Of a stretch of 64,000 nt of DNA, positions 51,880 through 58,948 are shown piece by piece. Made by a program: the position numbers and the translations under genes. The notes below the pieces were generated by a model, which saw only the letters and a program-made list of their open reading frames with translations, was not told the DNA's origin and made no database searches. Source of the DNA: Halictus rubicundus (taxonomy: Eukaryota; Arthropoda; Insecta; Hymenoptera; Halictidae); NCBI RefSeq assembly GCF_050948215.1, contig NW_027488716.1:434001-498000 (forward strand), given 5' to 3'. Numbering within the stretch: the first letter of the stretch is position 1; each line of letters starts with the position of its first letter.

Positions 51880-52452
51880 CCCGGGCCCCCGGGGGGGAGC
51901 GTAGCTCCCCCCGTGATTGGCCGACACCCCCCGGGATAGTTTCCCGGTTGGTGGGGGGTGTCGGTCCCCCCTCCCCCCGATAGGGGAGGGGGACCGTGGG
52001 GGGTTTTTGGGGAAAGGAAGGGTCGGGGCGTGCCGGATCGCGCCTCCGACGGCCCTTCCTTCCGGTGGCGGCGTCCTCTTGCTCTGGCCGGGGCTGGTTC
52101 CTTCGGGACACTGGCCCCGAGCGGGGCACGAGGACTCCGGGAGCTGTGGGTGGACCGAGCTGGGGCTCGGGAAGCCCAATCCGAAGGCTCCAGGGATGGG
52201 GACACCGGGCGGGTCCCTCCGCCCGGGGTCTTATAGAGTAGGCAGTGGGGGAGGCTAACACCCTCCCCCGGGGTGGCATGTATTAGCTGGGAGGTGTCCT
52301 GTTGAGTACTCGCGTGATCCAGGCACCTCCCGTGTAGCTTAGGTGGGCGTGAGGTTTTAGTGGGTAGTCTCCGGGGGCTCGCCCCCGGGGAGAATCCCAC
52401 ATAACCCCGGCTTCCCCCAGGGAGCCGGGGTATGTATAAAACATTTCCTCAC
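51880..52452 (+). other. Copy C 3' untranslated region
   Basis: 573 bases, GC-rich, without an ORF on the sense strand that matches other copies. It contains a strong stem CTCCGGGGGCTCGCCCCCGG at about 52368-52387. The terminal hairpin CCCCGGC...GCCGGGG at 52405-52430 is preceded by CCCACATAACC; both hairpin and prefix recur in D/E. Such 3' structures can be the RT recognition signal in non-LTR elements; here that is inference. Confidence 0.7.
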
Positions 52453-52476
52453 AAAAAAAAAAAAAAAAAAAAAAAA

Positions 52477-52546
52477 GGGTTAGGGTTAGGGTTAGGGTTA
52501 GGGTTAGGGTTAGGGTTAGGGTTAGGGTTAGGGTTAGGGTTAGGGT
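52477..52546 (+). repeat. TTAGGG repeats between copies C and D
   Basis: About 11 perfect units, starting GGGTTAGGG after the poly(A) of copy C and ending TTAGGGT before copy D. Confidence 0.95.
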
Positions 52547-52697
52547 GGGGACCTAGGGGATATGGGCTTGGCAGTGGTGACTCGGATCCACTGCTAGGTA
52601 TGCCACAGTGGTGGCGGTCATATTCCTAAAATCCTCCACGCTCCACCTCCTCGCGGTGGTCCCTGGGCACTCACGACTGTGGGTGGCTAACGGAGCG
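52547..52697 (+). ncRNA. HDV-like self-cleaving ribozyme, 5' end of copy D
   Basis: P1: GGGGACC 52547-52553 with GGTCCCT 52658-52664. P2: CGCTCC 52639-52644 with GGAGCG 52692-52697. P3: ACC 52645-52647 with GGT 52655-52657. L3: TCCTCGC, the same loop as in the hepatitis delta virus ribozyme, and able to form P1.1 with GG after P1. P4: CACTCAC 52668-52674 with GTGGGTG 52679-52685, loop GACT. J4/2: GCTAAC, with C52687 as the candidate catalytic base. J1/2 is long (85 bases) with its own hairpin GCAGTGG...CCACTGC. The helix order and the predicted cut at the element's first base fit the ribozymes known at the 5' end of R2-type elements. The first ORF1 ATG is 30 bases downstream. Confidence 0.88.
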
Positions 52698-52727
52698 GGG
52701 GGTACGCGGCAGGAAGTAGCCTCGACG

Positions 52728-55046
52728 ATGTGCGAGGCAATGCCGGCGGGATCTTCGGATCCTGGTAGGGGCACCCTTGCCGGTAAGGTTCGCACGGAGG
52801 GGCGAAAACTGCCGAGTTGGGACGGGATTTTCGGTGACGGACCAGGGCAAGGCTGGGTGGTTCACAAAATTGACATGGACGGCACAAAGGAAAAGAGTTT
52901 AGTTTACGGTGCAGGGGAGGGATACCCCAGTACCGGCGCGACTGTTGGTGGGCGAGCAGGCCACAGCGCGTCGTTATCCAACGACTGCGAGCCGAAGGTG
53001 GTGGACCACTGGGCCCCTTCGGAGGTAAATACTACCAGCGAAGCTGTGGTGACGGAAACGTCATCACAGATTTCGGGAGATTCGGACGCGGGCGTGTCGC
53101 GCGCGGGAGCCGAGATGCGGGGGGCGGACGGAGCTCCGACGGGGAAGCGGCCCCGGCTGGAGCCGTCCGTGGCAGGAGGGGGGCTGCAGACGCGCAGCGG
53201 GAGGGTCGTCGGGGGGACCCCTGAGGAGGGCTCCTCGGGGGCGGGTGCTGAGCAGGTGCTCAGCGACCGCGCCGAGAGGGGCCAGCTCCACAAAATCGCG
53301 GAGCTAATGGAGTCCGCGGGGAAGCTGCCGACGGCGCAGCTGGCGGAGGAGGTGGAGGACGCGATGAGACGTGTGGAGGGCGTCTCCACCGTCTCCAGGG
53401 GCCTCAAGGGCAATTTTGCCAAGGAGCTCAGAGATTGCTCCGCGCTGGCCAGGGCCTATTGCACTACGCTGGTGCAGCGGGCATACACTGGCACGGCGTG
53501 GGGCAATAGCCAGGAGGTCGCCCGTCTCCGCCAACGGACCGAGGCCCTCGCCAAGGAGGTACAGGACCTCCGGGCGAGGCTTCGCGTCGCGGAGGCGGAG
53601 AAGCGGGCGGTCGCGGGAAAGACGGCCCCTGGGGCGGTACCCTCCGCCTCCTCAGGCGGGACCGCGGGGACGGGACCGGCGGCGGAAGCGGCGACGCGGG
53701 CGGCGGAGGGGGCGGGGGTACTGGACCCTCAAGCCCTTCTCCTCCGCGTCGACGCGATGGTGGCGGCCAGGAATGCCGAGCTGGAAACGAGAATGGAGAA
53801 TCGTTTCCGGGCAATCCTGGCCGGGATGGTTCCGGCTCTCCAGGGCAGGGGGGGAGGGACGCGCGATGCCCCGCCGGTGGCTTCTCCGCCGGCGGTGGTC
53901 GAAACCAAGAGGACTGGGCCGGTGGTGGTGTCCAGCGCCGGGGTGGTGCCACCCGTGGACATCCCGCCGCCGGTCGACCCAGCCTCCTGGTCGGTGGCGA
54001 AGTCGAAGTCCGCGAGGAAGGCGGAGAGGAGGCGGGCAGCGGCGGAGGAGAGGGCGGCCATAGCCCTCGCCGCCGAGTTGGCGGCCGCTGCTTCGGCGAA
54101 ACGGAGGACGGCGACCGGGGGTTCGGCGGTCGGCACGCGAAAGGGGGCCGGCGCGATCACGGCGAAGCCGTCAAGTGGGAGGGTTGTTGCCCTGGGGCGC
54201 GCCCCCAAGTCCGGGGCCGTGGCGATCACGATCCCCGAGAGCTGTAAGCTCACCTACGCGGGAGTGATCGCCAGGGCCAGAGAGGCAATAGACCTCAAGG
54301 CGCTGGGGATTGAGTCGGGGGTGCTCCCCAGGAGGACCAAGACGGGGGGGATCCTCCTGGAGGTAAAGGGCCCGGAGGGCCAAGAGAAGGCACGGGCCCT
54401 CTCCACGAGGGTCTCTGAGGCCTTACAAGGGACTGGGGTTAAAGTCGTCCAGGCCGTCAAGCGAGGCGAGTTGCGCGTCGCTGGCCTGGACGACTCGGTT
54501 AGCGCAAGGGAGGTCGCGGCGGCACTTGCGGCTGCGGGGGGGTGCTCGGAGGCCGAGTTCCGGGTCGGAGAGATCCGGAGGTCCGCCTCTGAGCGGGTGC
54601 TGGGCTCCTGTTGGGCCCAGGGCCCCCTCGCGGCCGTCAGGAAGGTGGTGGCGGGGGGCCGGCTGCTGGTCGGCTGGTCCTCGGCGCGGGTGGAGGCACT
54701 GAGGGAGCGACCCCTTCAGTGCTTCCGCTGCTTGGAGACGGGGCACACGCGGTCGACCTGTAAAAGCACGGTCGACAGGAGCGCGAGGTGCTATCGGTGC
54801 GGTGCGACCGAGCACCGCGCCTCGGCCTGCGGGGCTGCCCCCAGATGCCCGCTCTGCGCGGATCTGGGGAGGCCCTCGAACCACAGGTTCGGGGCCAAAG
54901 CGTGTGCCCCGGCTCCGAGGAGGGGTCGCGCGGCGGTGAAGGGAAGAGGGGAAAAGTCGGCGGCTGCACCCGCGCAGCAGCAGCCGACTACACCGGGGGC
55001 CCAGTCCCACCAGGGGGGGGAGCCTGCAGAGCAAATGTCAGGGTAG
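52728..55046 (+). CDS. Copy D ORF1: Gag-like RNA-binding protein
   Basis: 772 residues if the ATG at 52728 (MCEAMPAGSS) is used; in-frame ATGs at 52740 and 52875 (MDGTKEK) are alternatives. Domains: low-complexity N-terminus; a helical region (LHKIAELMESAGKLPTAQLAEEVEDAM, then RQRTEALAKEVQDLRARLRVAEAE, likely coiled coil); an Arg/Ala-rich basic stretch (SARKAERRRAAAEERA); an RRM-like segment (YAGVIARAREAIDLKALGI...); and three zinc knuckles (CFRCLETGHTRSTC, CYRCGATEHRASAC, CPLCADLGRPSNHRFGAKAC). The Lys run of copies B/C is absent. It ends in MSG and TAG at 55044-55046, after which the same frame continues as ORF2. Confidence 0.88.
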   Translation: MCEAMPAGSSDPGRGTLAGKVRTEGRKLPSWDGIFGDGPGQGWVVHKIDMDGTKEKSLVYGAGEGYPSTGATVGGRAGHSASLSNDCEPKVVDHWAPSEVNTTSEAVVTETSSQISGDSDAGVSRAGAEMRGADGAPTGKRPRLEPSVAGGGLQTRSGRVVGGTPEEGSSGAGAEQVLSDRAERGQLHKIAELMESAGKLPTAQLAEEVEDAMRRVEGVSTVSRGLKGNFAKELRDCSALARAYCTTLVQRAYTGTAWGNSQEVARLRQRTEALAKEVQDLRARLRVAEAEKRAVAGKTAPGAVPSASSGGTAGTGPAAEAATRAAEGAGVLDPQALLLRVDAMVAARNAELETRMENRFRAILAGMVPALQGRGGGTRDAPPVASPPAVVETKRTGPVVVSSAGVVPPVDIPPPVDPASWSVAKSKSARKAERRRAAAEERAAIALAAELAAAASAKRRTATGGSAVGTRKGAGAITAKPSSGRVVALGRAPKSGAVAITIPESCKLTYAGVIARAREAIDLKALGIESGVLPRRTKTGGILLEVKGPEGQEKARALSTRVSEALQGTGVKVVQAVKRGELRVAGLDDSVSAREVAAALAAAGGCSEAEFRVGEIRRSASERVLGSCWAQGPLAAVRKVVAGGRLLVGWSSARVEALRERPLQCFRCLETGHTRSTCKSTVDRSARCYRCGATEHRASACGAAPRCPLCADLGRPSNHRFGAKACAPAPRRGRAAVKGRGEKSAAAPAQQQPTTPGAQSHQGGEPAEQMSG

Positions 55047-58000
55047 GCTGTTTTCAGGCCTATTCCGGTTCTGCAGGCGAACCTCAACCACTCGCGTGCG
55101 GCCCAGGACTTGTTTGTCCAGGCCGTGCGCGAGCGGGGGACTGGGTTGGCAGTGGCGGCGGAGCCGTACTCCGTTCCCGATCACCCCTTCTGGGTGGGGG
55201 ACGAGGCCGGCTCCGTCGCCATAGTGGCGGAGGGCCGCCGCGGGTCCCCGTCGATCTCCCTTCTGGAGAGAGGCGAGGGATTCGTGGCGGTGCGGTGGGG
55301 GGACATCGCGGTCGTCGGAGTTTATATCTCGCCGAACCGTGGCCTCGATCATTTTCGGGGGTTCCTGGGCGGGCTGAGTAGCTGCATCGCGCGGTGCAGC
55401 GCCCGTCCGGTTCTCGTCCTGGGAGACTTCAATGCCCACGCGGTATCGTGGGGGAGTCCCAGGACGACCACTAGGGGAAGCGAGGTGTTAGACTGGGCGT
55501 CCGGCCTGGATCTCCGGTTGATTAACCGGGGATCCACGCCGACGTGCGTGCGGCCGCAGGGTGTCTCTATTGTCGATCTGACATGGGGGACGCCGTCGGC
55601 CGTGCGCCGAGTGTCGGGATGGAGGGTGGCGGAAGAACTAGAGCTGGCCTCTGACCACACGCCCATAGTCATGGACGTGTGGCCCGCCGCCCTCTACGCG
55701 CGGGATTCCCGGCACGGCCAGGTGGACCGACGGCCGCGATGGGCGTGGAACAGGGCGGACGAGGACCTGTTCCGGGCCGCTGTCGCCGCGGTAACGTGGG
55801 GGGGGCCCCAGCCGGCTGGGGGGGCACCGGCGCGCGGGGCGGAGCGGCTCCGGGAGGTGATGACGGCGGTGTGCGACACCGCGGTGCCCCGGAGCCGGTC
55901 CGACCATAGAAGGGCGGCGTACTGGTGGTCCGCGGGCATTGCAGAGCTTCGGCGTGCCTGCAATGCCGCGCGGCGCCAGTATGGCCGAGCGCGCAGGAGG
56001 CGCGACGACGAGGAGGCGAGGCTCCACGGGGAGTACCGAGCCGCGCTCGGGACTCTCCGGAGGGCCATCGCGAAGGCCAAGGCGGACGCGTGGTCGGAGC
56101 TCGTCGGCACGGTGGACGCGGATCCGTGGGGGCGCCCGTATAAGCTTGTAATGAGCAAGCTGCGCGCGTGGGCCCCCCCACTGACGGAATCGATGGACCC
56201 TCCCTTACTCGAGGAGGTGGTGACGTCTCTCTTCCCGCGTGAGGGGGGACAGCGACACCGCCTCCATCCGGGCCAGGAGCCTCTCTCCTGGTCCGCGGAG
56301 TGGGAGGTGTCAGCCGGCGAGCTCGGGGAGGCGGTGACCAGGGCCCGTCGGGTGGGCCGCAAGGCCCCGGGTCCTGACGGGGTGTCGGGCCGCGCGTTGG
56401 TCTTGGCATTGGAGGGGGGGCTCGCTCCCGAACTCAGGCGGCTGTTCAACAGTTGTCTGAGGGAGGGAGTGTTCCCCCCACTATGGAAGTCGGGCAGGCT
56501 GGTCCTCCTTCCAAAGGCGGGCAAGTCCCGGGACTCGCCCTCCGGGTACCGGCCAATTTGCTTGCTGGACGAGGCGGGGAAGTTGTTCGAGCGCGTTCTC
56601 GTTGGACGCCTCGTCCGGCACCTGTCGGGGGGAGGAGTCCCCGATCTGAGCGAGGCGCAGTTCGGCTTCCGGGGGGGTCTCTCCACCGTCGACGCAATTC
56701 GGCGGGTGAGGGCTCTCTCGGGGGCCTGTACGGAGGGGGGCGGTGTTGCGTTGGCGATCTCCTTGGATATCGCCAACGCGTTCAACACCGTCCCCTGGGA
56801 TAGAATTTCGGAGGCCCTGGTCTTCCACCAGGTGCCTCCGTACCTTAGGAGGGTGATCGGGGACTATCTCTCCGACAGGAGCATAGAATATCCTGGCCGG
56901 TACGGGATGATTCGCAGGAGCGTCGTGCGGGGGGTTCCACAGGGCTCGGTGTTGGGCCCGTTGCTGTGGAACCTCGCGTACGACAGCGTCCTGCGGGAGG
57001 GGATGCCTCCCGGTGTCAGCCTAACGTGTTACGCCGACGACACGTTGGTGCTTGCCACCGGGAGGTATACGAAGGAGGCCGTCTGCCTGGCGGAGCGCGG
57101 CGCGTGGCGCGCGGTACGCGCGATCCGGTCTCTGGGCCTAGAGGTGTCCGTCGCTAAGACCAGGGCCATGTGGTTTTACCACCGGGCCCGGCTGGCGGCG
57201 CCTCCCCAGTGCTGGATCGCCGTGGGGGGGGGAGCGGTCGAGGTCGGGTTCCAGATGCGGTACCTGGGACTCGAGCTCGACGGCCTGTGGCGTTTCTGCC
57301 GCCACATCGAGTCGCTAGTGCCCCGGGCGGAGAGGGCGACCGCTGCGCTCGGTCGTCTTCTCCCGAACCTCGGGGGACCCTGTGGACGGGTGCGTCGCCT
57401 GTTCGCGGTGGTGGTGCGGGTTTTAGTCCTGTACGGAGCCCCTGTGTGGGCGTACGATGTCTTGGCCGGGGGGCGTAGCGGTGTGCGAGCACTGCTGCGC
57501 CGAATCGAGCGCAGGCTGGCCATTGGCATCGTGCGGGGGTATCGCACCATCTCTTACGCGACGGCGATGGTGATGTCGGGGCTTATCCCCCTCGAGCTGG
57601 AGGCCCGCGTGTTGTCGGACGTACACGGGTACGCCAGGGACCTCCAGCGGAGGGGGATGGCTCCGGATCAGGTGGCGCTCGATGTGGCGGAGTACAGGGG
57701 CCGCGCTCGGCGGGCCGCCGCCCGGGAATGGCGCGAAAGCCTTCACGGGACGGAGGAAGGAGGGAGGCGGGCCGTTCGGGCCATCCTCCCCGTGTTCGAC
57801 CGGTGGAACAGGGGATGGATGGGGCATAGGGTCTCCTACCGAGTGACGCAGGTGATGACCGGGCACGGTTGCTTCGGTGTGTACCTGTGTCGCATCGGGC
57901 GGGAGGCCGAGGAGGCGTGTCACCACTGCGGCGAGTCGCGGGACACGGCGCAGCACACTCTGGAGGAGTGTCCAGCGTGGGCGGGTGAGCGCCGTGCTCT

Positions 58001-58223
58001 GCGGCGCGCAGTGGGCCATGACCTCTCGCTTCCGGCTGTCGTCTCGGCGGCAGCGGGCGGCGAGGGGGCGTGGAGAGGGTTCGCCTCCTTCTGCGAGCAG
58101 GTAATGCTGCAGAAGGAGGCTGCGGAACGGGGTCGTGAGCGAAATCACGATCCCGGCCGAAGGGGTGGGAGAAGGAGACGCAGGGCACGCCCCGGGGGCG
58201 TGCCTCCGTTGCGGCGTCCTTAA
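55047..58223 (+). CDS. Copy D ORF2: endonuclease-reverse transcriptase, no ATG
   Basis: 1058 codons open directly after the ORF1 TAG and in the same frame (AVFRPIPVLQANLNHSR...). No ATG lies near the start, and the endonuclease motif begins within ten codons of the TAG, so translation by stop read-through or re-initiation is implied. Endonuclease: QANLNH, AAEPYSVPD, LGDFNAHA, DLTWGT, SDHTPIVMD. RT: KAPGPDGVSG, YRPICLLDEAGKLFERVL, FGFRGGLSTVDAI, SLDIANAFNTVPW, GVPQGSVLGPLLWN, and YADD at about residue 662. Zinc motif: CHHCGESRDTAQHTLEEC near 57920-57975. The C-terminus is short and basic (RRGGRRRRRARPGG). No internal breaks. Confidence 0.92.
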   Translation, partial: AVFRPIPVLQANLNHSRAAQDLFVQAVRERGTGLAVAAEPYSVPDHPFWVGDEAGSVAIVAEGRRGSPSISLLERGEGFVAVRWGDIAVVGVYISPNRGLDHFRGFLGGLSSCIARCSARPVLVLGDFNAHAVSWGSPRTTTRGSEVLDWASGLDLRLINRGSTPTCVRPQGVSIVDLTWGTPSAVRRVSGWRVAEELELASDHTPIVMDVWPAALYARDSRHGQVDRRPRWAWNRADEDLFRAAVAAVTWGGPQPAGGAPARGAERLREVMTAVCDTAVPRSRSDHRRAAYWWSAGIAELRRACNAARRQYGRARRRRDDEEARLHGEYRAALGTLRRAIAKAKADAWSELVGTVDADPWGRPYKLVMSKLRAWAPPLTESMDPPLLEEVVTSLFPREGGQRHRLHPGQEPLSWSAEWEVSAGELGEAVTRARRVGRKAPGPDGVSGRALVLALEGGLAPELRRLFNSCLREGVFPPLWKSGRLVLLPKAGKSRDSPSGYRPICLLDEAGKLFERVLVGRLVRHLSGGGVPDLSEAQFGFRGGLSTVDAIRRVRALSGACTEGGGVALAISLDIANAFNTVPWDRISEALVFHQVPPYLRRVIGDYLSDRSIEYPGRYGMIRRSVVRGVPQGSVLGPLLWNLAYDSVLREGMPPGVSLTCYADDTLVLATGRYTKEAVCLAERGAWRAVRAIRSLGLEVSVAKTRAMWFYHRARLAAPPQCWIAVGGGAVEVGFQMRYLGLELDGLWRFCRHIESLVPRAERATAALGRLLPNLGGPCGRVRRLFAVVVRVLVLYGAPVWAYDVLAGGRSGVRALLRRIERRLAIGIVRGYRTISYATAMVMSGLIPLELEARVLSDVHGYARDLQRRGMAPDQVALDVAEYRGRARRAAAREWRESLHGTEEGGRRAVRAILPVFDRWNRGWMGHRVSYRVTQVMTGHGCFGVYLCRIGREAEEACHHCGESRDTAQHTLEECPAWAGERRALRRAVGHDLSLPAVVSAAAGGEGAWRGFASFCEQVMLQKEAAERGRERNHDPGRRGGRRRRRARPGGVPPLRRP

Positions 58224-58635
58224 CGCGGGCGGGGGCGCCCTTGGTGATCTCGAGGCGGGGGACCGACGGTCTCCTTATACTCGGTTGCCAATGGCGTCCC
58301 CGGAGGCCGTCGGACGTCTCGGGCGGGGGCCCGGACGTCCATCGGGCGGCCTAAATGGGGGGGAAGGCTTCACGTCGTCCGTTGCGTGGCGCCTTCGGAT
58401 AGAGTAGGATAGGGTGGAGGCCGCGTCCCCCACCCAGGGAGGAATGCTAAGGCGGGGGCACACCGGATAGACATGCGCGCGCGGACCACGGGTGCCCCCA
58501 GGAGCCTAGGGACGGACGGGGAGGAGTTAGTGGGTATACTCGGCATTGCACCCACCAGCCGAGGAGTCCCACATAACCCGGCCCACTCCCCCCCGGGAGG
58601 GGTCGGGTATCCGTAATAGTGATTACCTCCTCGGG

Positions 58636-58670
<35 letters not shown>

Positions 58671-58672
<2 letters not shown>

Positions 58673-58767
58673 GGGTTAGGGTTAGGGTTAGGGTTAGGGT
58701 TAGGGTTAGGGTTAGGGTTAGGGTTAGGGTTAGGGTTAGGGTTAGGGTTAGGGTTAGGGTTAGGGTT
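58671..58767 (+). repeat. TTAGGG repeats between copies D and E
   Basis: About 16 perfect units, starting TAGGGTTAGGG after the D poly(A) and ending TTAGGGTT before the E 5' end. Confidence 0.95.
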
Positions 58768-58918
58768 GGGGACCTAGGGGATATGGGCTTGGCAGTGGTG
58801 ACTCGGATCCACTGCTAGGTATGCCACAGTGGTGGCGGTCATATTCCTAAAATCCTCCACGCTCCACCTCCTCGCGGTGGTCCCTGGGCACTCACGACTG
58901 TGGGTGGCTAACGGAGCG
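58768..58918 (+). ncRNA. HDV-like self-cleaving ribozyme, 5' end of copy E
   Basis: Same sequence and pairings as in copy D (offset 6221). P1: 58768-58774 with 58879-58885. P2: 58860-58865 with 58913-58918. P4: 58889-58895 with 58900-58906. Candidate catalytic C at 58908. Here the upstream telomere phase is TTAGGGTT instead of TTAGGGT, yet the element still begins with the same G, supporting a defined RNA 5' end. Confidence 0.86.
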
Positions 58919-58948
58919 GGGGGTACGCGGCAGGAAGTAGCCTCGACG

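Larger units (their letters stand above)
45801..52476 (+). mobile_element. Telomeric R1-clade LINE, copy C (full length)
   Basis: 6676 bases. The 5' end at 45801 (GGGGACC) follows TTAGGGT. The 5' leader (596 bases) begins with an HDV-like ribozyme fold. ORF1 spans 46397-48541 and ORF2 48541-51879. The 3' untranslated region contains GC-rich hairpins and a conserved terminal stem (52405-52430). Poly(A) at 52453-52476 is followed by GGGTTAGGG. Both ORFs are unbroken, so it is potentially active. TRAS/SART-like elements of this clade are known to live in insect telomeric repeats. Confidence 0.95.
52547..58670 (+). mobile_element. Telomeric R1-clade LINE, copy D (full length, second subfamily)
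   Basis: 6124 bases, from GGGGACC at 52547 (HDV-like ribozyme) to poly(A) 58636-58670 followed by TAGGGTTAGGG. ORF1 is at 52728-55046 and ORF2 at 55047-58223, in the same frame and separated only by TAG. The proteins are related to but clearly distinct from those of A/B/C. The 3' untranslated region (58224-58635) ends in a hairpin (58577-58607) after CCCACATAACC. Copy E is an almost identical second copy. Confidence 0.94.
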
